From contig NZ_ML123045.1 in assembly GCF_003846175.1 (NCBI RefSeq), positions 832,077 through 885,403 on the forward strand: 53,327 bases of DNA, read 5' to 3'. The position numbers and the translations under genes are program-made. This DNA is from Streptomyces sp. ADI95-17. Lineage in GTDB: Bacteria; Actinomycetota; Actinomycetes; Streptomycetales; Streptomycetaceae. Positions 27,000-34,844 of this stretch are shown here, in pieces. The notes under the pieces were generated by a model. It was not told the DNA's origin. It did not search any database and worked only from the letters and a program-made list of their open reading frames with translations. Within the stretch, counting starts at the first letter, position 1. The number at the start of each line of letters is the position of its first letter.

Positions 27000-28202
27000 T
27001 CAGCCGCGCAGCACCAGCGCCTGCCCGGCCACCACCAGCAGCACCTGCTCGCACTCGTCGGCGAACGCGGCGTTCAGCCGGCCCAGCTCGTCCCGGAAGC
27101 GCCGCCCGGCAGCCGTCGCGGGCACCACGCCCGAACCGGTCTCATTGGTGACGGCGACGACCGTACGACGCGTTCCGCGGACCGCCGCCACCAGCTCGGC
27201 GGTCCGCTTCCGCAGGGCGCCCTCGCCGCCCCCGGTCCACGCCTCGTCGTCCCAGGCGTCCACCCGGTCCATCGCGTCGGTCAGCCACAGCGACAGACAG
27301 TCGATCAGCAGCGGCGGCCCGTCCGACTCCAGCAGCTCCACCAGCTCACAGGTCTCCTCGGTGCGCCAGGCGGCCGGCCGGCGCTCCCGGTGCAGACCGA
27401 CCCGGGCCGCCCACTCGGCGTCGTCCTCCCGGCCGCCGCCGGTCGCCACGTACACCACCTCGGGGAACGTCTCCAGGCGTCGCTCGGCCTCCACCGACTT
27501 TCCCGACCTGGCCCCACCCGTCACCAGCGTGCGCCGGGGCACCGGCGGAACCGCGTGGTACTCGCCCACCACCAGCGTCGTCCCGTCCGGCACGGCCCGC
27601 GCGCCGGCCGCCGCGAGCCGCCGGTCCAGCTCGGCCCCGGGCGGTGCGGCATGGTCCAGATGGACGGCCACGATCTCGGTGGCCGGGCCGATCGCCTCCA
27701 CCGCCCGCAGCCGCGCCACCGCGTCCGGCCGCCCCACCACATCGCCGACCACCATGTCGTACGGCTCCGCCACCCGGTCGGTGAGACCGGCGGGCGCGGC
27801 CCCCGGCGGCATGTACAGCAGCCGGGGGCCCGCCGGTCCGGTGACCTCGTACCCGGTTCCCGGCGCGTCCATCGGCACCGCCCGCACCCGGTGCCCGCTG
27901 ATCAGCGTCAGCACCCGCCCGTCCGGTACCCGCCCCGCCGGGGGCAGCCCCGCGGGCAGCTCCACGGCGGGCCCGTCGTGCGGATGGGTGAGCAGTACCT
28001 GCCGCACCCCGGTGAGCGAGTGCCCCGCACGGGCCGCGGCGAACACGGCCCCCGGGGTGAGATCGAGCAGCAGCGCGTCGTCGACCAGCAGCGCGGTCGC
28101 GGCCCGCGAGCGCGCCCCGCGGGCGACGGCGCAGGCGGCGCAGGGACATTCGGGCTGCGGCAGCCCGTCGGGGGCTCCGGTGCCGAGCAGAGTCAGTTCC
28201 AC
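27000..28202 (-). CDS. cobU: metallo-beta-lactamase-like domain fused to adenosylcobinamide kinase/guanylyltransferase
   Basis: Residues about 1-215 resemble a metallo-beta-lactamase fold of the PhnP/PqqB type (LTLLGTGAPDGLPQ, CPCAAC, LLTHPHDGP), but the usual THxHxDH metal site is degenerate. Residues about 225-400 are CobU: P-loop GGARSGKS (229-236), GLHRERRPAAW with the guanylylated histidine, LIDCLSLWLTDAMD and VTNETGSGVVP. CobU phosphorylates adenosylcobinamide and then adds GMP. The length is 400 residues, against about 180 for CobU alone. The GTG start (VELTLLGTG) has GGGAGG upstream. It is followed by cobT on the same strand. Confidence 0.92.
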   Translation of the reverse strand: MELTLLGTGAPDGLPQPECPCAACAVARGARSRAATALLVDDALLLDLTPGAVFAAARAGHSLTGVRQVLLTHPHDGPAVELPAGLPPAGRVPDGRVLTLISGHRVRAVPMDAPGTGYEVTGPAGPRLLYMPPGAAPAGLTDRVAEPYDMVVGDVVGRPDAVARLRAVEAIGPATEIVAVHLDHAAPPGAELDRRLAAAGARAVPDGTTLVVGEYHAVPPVPRRTLVTGGARSGKSVEAERRLETFPEVVYVATGGGREDDAEWAARVGLHRERRPAAWRTEETCELVELLESDGPPLLIDCLSLWLTDAMDRVDAWDDEAWTGGGEGALRKRTAELVAAVRGTRRTVVAVTNETGSGVVPATAAGRRFRDELGRLNAAFADECEQVLLVVAGQALVLRG

Positions 28203-28330
28203 GCCTTTGATCCTCCCGCGTCCGTGCGGCCGGTGCGCGACCTGGGGGCGTCCGGACGGGTGCGGAGCCGGTCCCCGCACCGGACGCAGGCACTAGGCTG
28301 CGGGGCAGCAAAGCGACCCAGGAGGCGGAC

Positions 28331-28540
28331 ATGGCGTGGACGTGGCGGTTCGAGAAGTCCGACGGTACGGAGACGGAGCCGGCCCTGCAGCCGGAGGAAT
28401 TCACCACCCAGGGCGACGCGGAGTCCTGGATCGGTGAGTACTGGAAGGAACTCCTGGACGGCGGGGCGGACCAGGTGACGCTCTTCGACGACTCGACGAA
28501 GATCTACGGCCCCATGAGCCTCCAGGCGGACCAGGGCTGA
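28331..28540 (+). CDS. small conserved protein (69 aa)
   Basis: This acidic, Trp-rich protein (MAWTWRFEKSDGTET ... WIGEYWKELLDGG) is preceded by a strong ribosome-binding site (AGGAGG, 6 bases before the ATG). No signal peptide or membrane span is present. It has the look of a conserved Streptomyces protein of unknown function. It is divergent from cobU and convergent with the HtrA-like protease gene. Confidence 0.8.
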   Translation: MAWTWRFEKSDGTETEPALQPEEFTTQGDAESWIGEYWKELLDGGADQVTLFDDSTKIYGPMSLQADQG

Positions 28541-28547
28541 TCCGCCG

Positions 28548-28597
28548 CCTCGCGCGAGGAGCGCTCGATCTCCTCTCGTCACTCCTCGCGCGAGGAG
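28548..28597. terminator. pair of related palindromes between convergent genes
   Basis: CCTCGCGCGAGG (28548-28559) and CTCCTCGCGCGAGGAG (28582-28597) are both perfect palindromes that share a 12-base core. They occupy the 62-base space between two convergent genes and probably terminate from both directions. Confidence 0.55.
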
Positions 28598-28602
28598 GGT
28601 CG

Positions 28603-29679
28603 TCAGATCTCGCCCAGGGTGACCCGCGCCGTCTTCTGCGCCCCGTTGCGCTGATAGGTCACCGTGACCTTCTCGCCCGGCTTGTCCGAGGCCAGCGCCT
28701 CCGACAGGGAGGTGATCGTGGTGACCGGCTGGTCGTCGATCCTGGTGACGATGTCGCCGGGCCGCAGGCCCGCCTTGTCCGCGGCGCCGTCCCTCGTCAC
28801 ACTCACCAGCGCCACCCCGGCCGGCTGGTAGTTGTCGTCGACGACGGTGCGGCCGGTGATGTTCAGGGCCGCCCGGCCCGAGTCGGTGACCCTGCCGCTC
28901 TCGATGATCTGATCGGCGACCGTCTTCACCATCGACACCGGGATCGCGAACCCGATCCCCGGCGCCGCGCTGCCGCCCAGTTCCGGGTCGGTCGCCGCCA
29001 GGGTCGGGATGCCGATCACCTCGCTGTCCAGGTTGACCAGCGCGCCCCCGCTGTTGCCCGGGTTGATCGCGGCCGAGGTCTGCACCATGTTCGCGATCGT
29101 CGCGCCGGTGCCGCCGCCTGCGCGGCTCTCGCTGACGGTCCGGCCGAGCGCCGAGACGATGCCCTGGGTGACGCTGGAGGACAGCCCGAGCGGTGAGCCC
29201 ATCGCCAGCACGATCTGCCCCACCTCGACCTTCTCCGAGTCGCCGAACTTCGCGGGCTTCAGACCGGACGGCACGCTGTCGAGCTTGATGACGGCCAGAT
29301 CCTGCTCAGGGTAGGCGGCCACCAGCGTGGCCTTCATCACCTTCTCGCCGGTGGCGACGGTGACCTTGAAATCTTTGTCGTTGCCGACCACATGGGCATT
29401 GGTGACGATATGGCCCTTGGTGTCGTAGACGATGCCGGAGCCCAGGCCCTCGGAGGCCTCGATCTGCACCACCGACGGCAGCACGTTCTTGATCACGGCC
29501 TGGTAGTCGCTCTGGAGATCACCGGCGGTCCGGGAGGCGGAGGCCGGGGTGCTGGGGTCGGACCTCGGTGATTCGGAGGCCGCGTCCGAGCAGCCGCTCA
29601 CCAGGGCGATCGCACAGACACCTGCGGCCAGGGACAGCAGCAGCCGGCGGACACGGGCGCGGGAGTGGGATGCATCCAT
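28603..29679 (-). CDS. HtrA/DegP-like serine protease lipoprotein with PDZ domain
   Basis: A lipoprotein signal peptide (LLLSLAAGVCAIALVSGC, C30) is followed by a Ser/Thr/Pro-rich spacer. A trypsin-like domain comes next, with the complete triad: H96 in TNAHVV, D127 in QDLAVIK and S210 in PGNSGGAL. A C-terminal PDZ domain begins about residue 262 (KAGLRPGDIVTRID). The protein is an extracytoplasmic quality-control protease anchored by lipid rather than by the single transmembrane helix found in many actinobacterial HtrA proteins. The start is the ATG of MDASHSRARVRR. It is followed upstream by envelope-related genes. Confidence 0.92.
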   Translation of the reverse strand: MDASHSRARVRRLLLSLAAGVCAIALVSGCSDAASESPRSDPSTPASASRTAGDLQSDYQAVIKNVLPSVVQIEASEGLGSGIVYDTKGHIVTNAHVVGNDKDFKVTVATGEKVMKATLVAAYPEQDLAVIKLDSVPSGLKPAKFGDSEKVEVGQIVLAMGSPLGLSSSVTQGIVSALGRTVSESRAGGGTGATIANMVQTSAAINPGNSGGALVNLDSEVIGIPTLAATDPELGGSAAPGIGFAIPVSMVKTVADQIIESGRVTDSGRAALNITGRTVVDDNYQPAGVALVSVTRDGAADKAGLRPGDIVTRIDDQPVTTITSLSEALASDKPGEKVTVTYQRNGAQKTARVTLGEI

Positions 29680-29776
29680 GTCCGAATCATCGCTTTCGAC
29701 CCGGTCGGCGGCCTCCTGGGATCGGCCGGGCGGGGCATGCCGTCGGCCGGCCCCGGCGACCCGCTCCCGCGTCCTC

Positions 29777-30535
29777 TCAGCCCCGGACCCCGCACAGGTG
29801 CAGCAGCGCGGCCACCCGGCGGTACGGATCGGTCCGCCCGGCCCGGTCCTCCGCGGCGAGCACCTGCTCCAGCTCGGCCGCGGCCGGCAGCTCCACGTCG
29901 TTGCTCACGTTGTCCGTGAAGACGCGCACCCCGTACCAGGCGTGCAGCGGCGCCGCGATCCCGGCGAGCGTGGCCGTCAGGGCGTCCAGCCGGTCGGCCC
30001 GCACGGTGAGGCCCAGCCGGTTGGTGTACGTGTCCGTGTCGAAGGCGGCCAGCGCCCCGTCCCAGTCCCCGGCGGTCCCGGGGCGCATCGCCAGCGCGTC
30101 CGCGTTGCGTACGAGCAGCGAGAGCAGTCCGCCCGGGGCGAGCATCCGGGCCAGGCCCGCCAGCATCGCGTCCGGATCCCGGACATACATCAGCACGCCG
30201 TGGCAGAGCACCACGTCGAAGCTGCCGGGCAGGAAGTGCACCCCGGTGTCCAGACCGTTGCCCTCGATCAGCCGGACCCGCTCACGGATGCCCGCGGGCT
30301 CGCCGCCGAGCGCCTCCTTGGCCACCCGCAGCATCTCGGCGTCCGACTCCAGGCCGGTCACCGTATGACCGGCCCGCGCCAGGCGCAGCGCCTGGGTGCC
30401 CTGGCCCATGCCGACGTCCAGCACCCGCAGCCGCTGCCCGACCGGGAAGCGGGCCGCTATCTGCTCGTCGAGCTGCCGGGCCACCAGTTCCTGGCGGACG
30501 GTGTTGCGCAGCCCGCCGAGCCCCTTCAGCCACAC
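29777..30535 (-). CDS. class I SAM-dependent methyltransferase
   Basis: The S-adenosylmethionine motif VLDVGMGQGTQALRLARAG and the acidic ribose-binding residue in VTGLESDAEM are intact; FDVVLCHGVLMYV is motif II. The N-terminal WLKGLGGLRNTVRQELV is conserved-looking and may be preceded by more. The GTG start at 30535 has GGAG 8 bases upstream. However, the frame stays open for 31 codons back to a CTG at 30628 that overlaps the stop of the DUF3043 gene and has GAGGAG upstream. I give the conventional GTG start, but the CTG start would add 31 residues. The methyl acceptor is unknown. Confidence 0.85.
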   Translation of the reverse strand: MWLKGLGGLRNTVRQELVARQLDEQIAARFPVGQRLRVLDVGMGQGTQALRLARAGHTVTGLESDAEMLRVAKEALGGEPAGIRERVRLIEGNGLDTGVHFLPGSFDVVLCHGVLMYVRDPDAMLAGLARMLAPGGLLSLLVRNADALAMRPGTAGDWDGALAAFDTDTYTNRLGLTVRADRLDALTATLAGIAAPLHAWYGVRVFTDNVSNDVELPAAAELEQVLAAEDRAGRTDPYRRVAALLHLCGVRG

Positions 30536-30624
30536 CGAGGAGGCTCCGGAGAACCCGGTGACCGGAACGGCATCGTCCGGCCGGCCGGCGGACGGACCGC
30601 CGACCGAGCCGGAGATGTGCGTAC

Positions 30625-31224
30625 TCAGGGCCGCTCTCCTCGCTTGACCTGCGGCTTGGGCAGCCGGAGGCGACGCATCTGAAGCGTGCGCATCAGGCCG
30701 TAGGCGACCGCGCCACGCTTGGGCGTATCGGGGAAACGCTCCTTGAGCTGCTTCTTCAGGCGGATCGAGAGACCGATCGAGTCGAGCACGATCAGCACGA
30801 TCACGACGAGCCAGAGCAGCAGCGAGATGTTCTGGATGTTCTGCACCTGGATCACGCTGAGAATCAGAATGATCACGGCGAGCGGCAGGAAGAACTCCGC
30901 GATGCAGAAACGTGAGTCCACGTAGTCGCGGACGAAGCGCCGCACCGGGCCCTTGTCGCGAGCCGGCAGATAGCGCTCGTCGCCACTGGCGAGCGCCTCA
31001 CGCTGCTTGGCCATGTCCACACGGCGCGCTTCGCGCTGCCGCTTCATGGCCTCCTTGCGGTCGAGCGGCGCGCCACTGGAGGCGCGACGGCGCTGCGACT
31101 GGGCATCGCTGCGCTTGGGGGTGGGGCGACCTTTGGGGGCCTGCGGGTCGCGGGGCTGCTTGGAGAGGTCCGCCGTCACCTTGCCGGTGGGCGCCTTCTC
31201 TTCCTTCGAACGGCTACGGAACAC
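30625..31224 (-). CDS. DUF3043 membrane protein
   Basis: The basic N-terminus (FRSRSKEEKAPTGKVTADLS) and Pro/Arg/Lys-rich region to about residue 85 precede two hydrophobic spans (FFLPLAVIILILSVIQV and LLLWLVVIVLIVLDSIG). A basic C-terminus follows. This is the DUF3043 pattern, widespread in actinobacteria and of unknown function. The start taken is GTG (VFRSRSKEEK), as in family members; a GTG ten codons upstream (31254) is also possible. Its stop codon overlaps a potential CTG start of the methyltransferase gene. Confidence 0.85.
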   Translation of the reverse strand: MFRSRSKEEKAPTGKVTADLSKQPRDPQAPKGRPTPKRSDAQSQRRRASSGAPLDRKEAMKRQREARRVDMAKQREALASGDERYLPARDKGPVRRFVRDYVDSRFCIAEFFLPLAVIILILSVIQVQNIQNISLLLWLVVIVLIVLDSIGLSIRLKKQLKERFPDTPKRGAVAYGLMRTLQMRRLRLPKPQVKRGERP

Positions 31225-31270
31225 AAGGCCCAAGGGTACGGGTTCGATCGCCACGACCCCAGGCCGGTCG

Positions 31271-31297
31271 GGAACGATCCGGCAACGGCCTGCGTCC
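31271..31297 (+). promoter_or_regulatory. candidate ECF-sigma promoter upstream of pspA
   Basis: GGAAC (31271-31275) and CGTCC (31293-31297) are separated by 17 bases, the layout of extracytoplasmic-function sigma promoters (GGAAC -35, CGTC -10). The start of transcription would leave a leader of about 200 bases before pspA. This fits envelope-stress control of PspA but is untested. Confidence 0.4.
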
Positions 31298-31305
31298 TCG
31301 CTGGT

Positions 31306-31324
31306 GTACCGGGGTGCCCGGTAC
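31306..31324. repeat. inverted repeat near the pspA transcription start
   Basis: GTACCGGG and CCCGGTAC are perfect 8-base arms around GTG. It lies just after the candidate ECF promoter, in the divergent DUF3043/pspA region, so it could be an operator or a leader hairpin. Confidence 0.5.
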
Positions 31325-31509
31325 GGGTGACGTGACCGGGTCTCCCTGACCCCCGCCTACTCCTTGGGCCGGAGTGGTGACCTGGTGCAGTCGTCCTTGG
31401 GTAGGAGCACATCCTTGCTCGAACAGTGCGGTAATAGAGGCAGGGCCCGTACTGTGGGTTCTGTTGGAGTGCTGGAGCTCAGTCCGTCAGAAGGGGGCGC
31501 GCGAAGCCC

Positions 31510-32301
31510 ATGAGCGGTGTCATGAAGCGTATGGGGATGATCTTCCGCGCGAAGGCAAACAAGGCCCTTGACCGGGCCGAGGATCCGCGCGAGACCCTCG
31601 ATTACTCGTACCAGAAGCAGCTCGAACTGCTTCAGAAGGTACGTCGCGGTGTCGCCGACGTGGCGACCTCGCGCAAGCGGCTGGAGCTGCAGCTGAACCA
31701 GCTGCAGGGACAGTCGTCCAAGCTGGAGGACCAGGGCCGCAAGGCGCTCGCGCTCGGCCGCGAGGACCTGGCCCGCGAGGCGCTGTCCCGGCGCGCCGCA
31801 CTCCAGCAGCAGGTCACCGACCTGGAGACGCAGCACACCACGCTGCAGGGCGAGGAGGAGAAGCTCACCCTCGCGGCGCAGCGGCTGCAGGCCAAGGTCG
31901 ATGCCTTCCGCACCAAGAAGGAGACCATCAAGGCCACCTACACCGCCGCCCAGGCGCAGACCCGGATCGGCGAGGCCTTCTCCGGGATCTCGGAGGAGAT
32001 GGGCGACGTCGGCCTGGCGATCCAGCGGGCCGAGGACAAGACCCAGCAGCTGCAGGCCCGGGCCGGCGCGATCGACGAGCTGCTCGCCTCCGGTGCCCTG
32101 GACGACCCGACCGGCACGGCGAAGGACGACATCGCCGCCGAGCTGGACCGGATCTCCGGCGGTACGGACGTAGAGCTGGAGCTCCAGCGCATGAAGGCAG
32201 AGCTGGCCGGCGGCTCCAGCCAGCAGGCGATCGAGGGCGGCCCGCAGGACGCCGCCCAGCAGCAGTCGTCGCAGTCCCCGCACAGGTTCGACAAGAGTTG
32301 A
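31510..32301 (+). CDS. pspA: phage-shock protein A (PspA/IM30 family)
   Basis: The 263-residue, almost wholly helical coiled-coil protein begins MSGVMKRMGMIFRAKANKAL with the amphipathic membrane-sensing helix. It continues through the ESCRT-III-like hairpin (LDYSYQKQLELLQKVRRGVA, ALSRRAALQQQV). PspA proteins form rods on stressed membranes and protect proton-motive force. A Gln/Ser-rich C-terminal tail (QQQSSQSPHRF) is an added feature. AAGGGGG lies 12 bases before the ATG. pspAA follows after 9 bases in what is clearly one operon. Confidence 0.95.
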   Translation: MSGVMKRMGMIFRAKANKALDRAEDPRETLDYSYQKQLELLQKVRRGVADVATSRKRLELQLNQLQGQSSKLEDQGRKALALGREDLAREALSRRAALQQQVTDLETQHTTLQGEEEKLTLAAQRLQAKVDAFRTKKETIKATYTAAQAQTRIGEAFSGISEEMGDVGLAIQRAEDKTQQLQARAGAIDELLASGALDDPTGTAKDDIAAELDRISGGTDVELELQRMKAELAGGSSQQAIEGGPQDAAQQQSSQSPHRFDKS

Positions 32302-32310
32302 GGCGGCGTC

Positions 32311-32589
32311 ATGATCGTACGGATCATGGGGGAGGGCCAGGTCGCACTGGCCGACAGTCATCTCGCCGAGCTCGACGGGCTCGACGACGAACTGCTCGCC
32401 GAGATGGAGAGCGGTGACGGACCGGGTTTCCGGGCCACTCTCCACGCGCTCCTGGCCAGGGTGCGCGAGCTCGGCACAGCGTTGCCGGACGACTCCCTGG
32501 AGCCGTCCGAGCTGATCCTTCCGTCGTCCGACGCGACCCTCGAAGAGGTGCGCGCCATGCTCCGCGACGACGGCCTGATCCCCGGCTGA
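32311..32589 (+). CDS. pspAA: PspA-associated protein PspAA
   Basis: This 92-residue protein begins MIVRIMGEGQVALADSHLAE and ends LEEVRAMLRDDGLIPG, the pattern of the PspAA domain that accompanies PspA in actinobacteria and archaea. It is cytoplasmic and helical with a short beta N-terminus. It follows pspA by 9 bases, so it is co-expressed with it. The molecular role is thought to be as a partner of PspA in membrane-stress response. Confidence 0.88.
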   Translation: MIVRIMGEGQVALADSHLAELDGLDDELLAEMESGDGPGFRATLHALLARVRELGTALPDDSLEPSELILPSSDATLEEVRAMLRDDGLIPG

Positions 32590-32624
32590 CGCCTCTCGCC
32601 CCGCTCCAGCACACGCGTGAACCC

Positions 32625-32658
32625 GTGCCCCGGGTCCGGTCCGCCGGACCCGGGGCAC
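32625..32658 (+). terminator. terminator hairpin after pspA-pspAA
   Basis: Perfect 15-base arms (GTGCCCCGGGTCCGG and complement) enclose a 4-base loop, 36 bases after the pspAA stop. Confidence 0.85.
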
Positions 32659-32728
32659 AGGCGTGTCCGGTGTCTTTCGCGCGGGATCCGGTCGGATTCC
32701 CCCGCGACACGCCGTAACGTAGCTTGAC

Positions 32729-33988
32729 GTGACCACCCTCGGAACCGGGGTTCTGCGCGTCCGGCACTGGCTGCGCGACCATCCCCTCGCGCTGGACGCC
32801 ACCCTGGCCCTGGCCGTGCTGGTGACGATGGTCGTCGGGTCGTTCGTCCACCCGCGCCCGGGGGAGGGGCCCTCCTTCGGAACCCGGCCGCCCGCGGTCA
32901 GCGGCGTGCTGCTGATGGTGGCCGGCGCCGTCGCGCTCATCTGGCGGCGGCGCAACCCCATGGCGGTGCTCGCGGTCACCGCCGGGCTGACCGTCGTCGA
33001 GCTGGTGAAGTCCGACCCGCCCGCACCCGTGGTCATGGCCACCGTCATCGCGCTGTGCACCGTCGCCGCCCGCACCGACCGGCCCACCACCTGGCGGGTC
33101 GGCCTGCTGACGGTGGCCGTGCTGACCGCCTCGGCGATGCTCTTCGGCGCGGCGCCCTGGTACAGCCAGGAGAACTTCGGCGTCTTCGCCTGGACCGGCA
33201 TGGCCTGCGCGGCGGGGGACGCCGTCCGCTCCAGGCGCGCCTTCGTCGACGCGATCAGGGAGCGGGCCGACCGGGCCGAGCGCACCCGCGAGGAGGAGGC
33301 CCGGCGGCGGGTCGCCGAGGAGCGGCTGCGGATCGCCCGCGATCTCCACGACGTCGTCGCCCACCACATCGCCCTGGTCAACGTCCAGGCCGGGGTGGCC
33401 GCCCACGTCATGGACAAGCGCCCCGACCAGGCCAAGGAGGCGCTCGCCCACGTCCGGGAGGCCAGCCGTTCCGCGCTCGACGAACTGCGGGCCACCGTCG
33501 GGCTGCTGCGGCAGTCCGGCGACCCGGCGGCGCCCACCGAACCCGCACCGGGCCTCGCCGTCCTCGACGCACTGGTCGACACCGTCCGCCGGGCCGGGCT
33601 CCCCGTCGAGGTGGTCTGCACCGACCGGCGGCCCCCGCTGCCCGCGGCCGTCGACCTGGCCGCGTACCGGGTCATCCAGGAGGCGCTGACCAATGTCCGC
33701 AAGCACGCGGGCCCCGGCGCCCGGGCCGAGGTGAGCGTCGTACGGGTCGGGGCCACGGCCGAGGTCACCGTGATCGACAACGGCTTCGGCGGGGGCGGCT
33801 GCCACGGCGACGGCGGCGGGCACGGTCTGCTCGGCATGCGCGAACGCGTCACCGCGCTCGGCGGCACCCTCACCGCCGGGCCCCGCTACGGCGGCGGATT
33901 CAGGGTCCATGCGATCCTGCCCGTCGAGGCCCGCACAGGAGAGTCCGGGGAGCCGGGCGCGGTGGGCCGGACGGGGGAAACCGTATGA
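32729..33988 (+). CDS. sensor histidine kinase (NarL/HisKA_3 type)
   Basis: Residues about 20-165 contain four or five membrane spans with very short loops, so the stimulus is probably sensed in or at the membrane. The HisKA_3 dimerisation domain has the phosphorylated histidine H207 in IARDLHDVVAHH. The ATPase domain has the N-box NVRKHA and the GHGLLGMRERV lid. The length is 419 residues. The GTG start has no clear ribosome-binding site; TAACGT/TAGCTT lie 4-14 bases upstream, so the message may be leaderless. It overlaps the response-regulator gene by 4 bases (ATGA). Confidence 0.93.
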   Translation: MTTLGTGVLRVRHWLRDHPLALDATLALAVLVTMVVGSFVHPRPGEGPSFGTRPPAVSGVLLMVAGAVALIWRRRNPMAVLAVTAGLTVVELVKSDPPAPVVMATVIALCTVAARTDRPTTWRVGLLTVAVLTASAMLFGAAPWYSQENFGVFAWTGMACAAGDAVRSRRAFVDAIRERADRAERTREEEARRRVAEERLRIARDLHDVVAHHIALVNVQAGVAAHVMDKRPDQAKEALAHVREASRSALDELRATVGLLRQSGDPAAPTEPAPGLAVLDALVDTVRRAGLPVEVVCTDRRPPLPAAVDLAAYRVIQEALTNVRKHAGPGARAEVSVVRVGATAEVTVIDNGFGGGGCHGDGGGHGLLGMRERVTALGGTLTAGPRYGGGFRVHAILPVEARTGESGEPGAVGRTGETV

Positions 33989-34680
33989 CAGGGCCCATCA
34001 AGGTGCTGCTCGTCGACGACCAGGCGCTGCTGCGCAGCGCGTTCCGGGTGCTGGTCGACTCGGAGGCCGACATGGAGGTGGTCGGCGAGGCGGCGGACGG
34101 CGCGCAGGCCGTGGAGCTCGCCCGCTCGACCGGCGCCGACGTGGTGCTGATGGACATCCGGATGCCCGGCACGGACGGACTCACCGCGACCCGCATGATC
34201 AGCGCCGATCCCGAGCTGGCCGGCGTACGGGTCGTCATGCTCACCACCTTCGAGGTCGACGAGTACGTGGTGCAGTCGCTGCGGGCCGGGGCGTCCGGCT
34301 TCCTCGGCAAAGGGGCGGAACCCGAGGAACTGCTCAACGCGATCCGTATCGCCGCGGGCGGCGAGGCACTGCTGTCGCCCGCCGCGACCAAGGGGCTGAT
34401 CGCCACCTTCCTCGCGCAGGGCGGCAGTTCGGACGGCGAAGGGCCGAGCGCCGCGGAGTACTCCGACCGGCTCGCCGCGCTCACCGGCCGCGAGCGCGAG
34501 GTGCTCGTCCTGGTCGCGGGCGGCCACTCCAACGACGAGATCGCCGAGCGGCTCGTCGTCAGCCCGCTCACCGTCAAGACCCATGTGAACCGGGCGATGG
34601 CGAAGCTGGGCGCCAGGGACCGGGCCCAATTGGTGGTAATCGCCTACGAATCCGGCCTGGTGCGCCCCAGGGTGGAGTGA
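33985..34680 (+). CDS. NarL/LuxR-type response regulator
   Basis: The receiver domain has the acidic pair D11/D12, the phosphorylated aspartate D57 in VVLMDIRMPG, and a conserved Thr in VVMLTTFEV. The C-terminal LuxR-type helix-turn-helix (LTGREREVLVLVAGGHSNDE ... SPLTVKTHVNRAMAKLGA) follows at about residues 165-220. The length is 231 residues. The start codon overlaps the kinase stop (ATGA), which ties their translation. The RND exporter downstream (164-base gap with its own palindrome) is a likely target. Confidence 0.94.
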   Translation: MTGPIKVLLVDDQALLRSAFRVLVDSEADMEVVGEAADGAQAVELARSTGADVVLMDIRMPGTDGLTATRMISADPELAGVRVVMLTTFEVDEYVVQSLRAGASGFLGKGAEPEELLNAIRIAAGGEALLSPAATKGLIATFLAQGGSSDGEGPSAAEYSDRLAALTGREREVLVLVAGGHSNDEIAERLVVSPLTVKTHVNRAMAKLGARDRAQLVVIAYESGLVRPRVE

Positions 34681-34754
34681 GGGGTGGAGATGCGGCGTAC
34701 TCCACCTGCGGTATGCGCGGCATAAGAAAGCGACCTGGGATTGACGCCCCGGGC

Positions 34755-34778
34755 CCTGCCGGCAGGCGATCGTATAGA
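34755..34778 (+). promoter_or_regulatory. palindrome and -10-like box upstream of the RND exporter gene
   Basis: CCTGCCGGCAGG (34755-34766) is a perfect palindrome followed by TATAGA (34773-34778). A TTGACG at 34741 is too far (26 bases) for a standard -35. The palindrome may be a regulator site over the promoter. Confidence 0.4.
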
Positions 34779-34844
34779 TGGGCCGGGTCTGTCCCTCAGC
34801 CGCCCGCCCACCTGCCGCGTAAGCCACAGAAGAGAGACCCACCC

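Noticed and set aside
22373..28330. Cobalamin riboswitch near cobS, cobT or cobU
   Set aside because: I looked upstream of each gene for the B12-box type motif and saw none; leaders are short.
34741..34778. TTGACG/TATAGA as a normal promoter for the RND gene
   Set aside because: The spacing is 26 bases, too long for a housekeeping sigma; only the -10-like box and palindrome are kept as weak signals.
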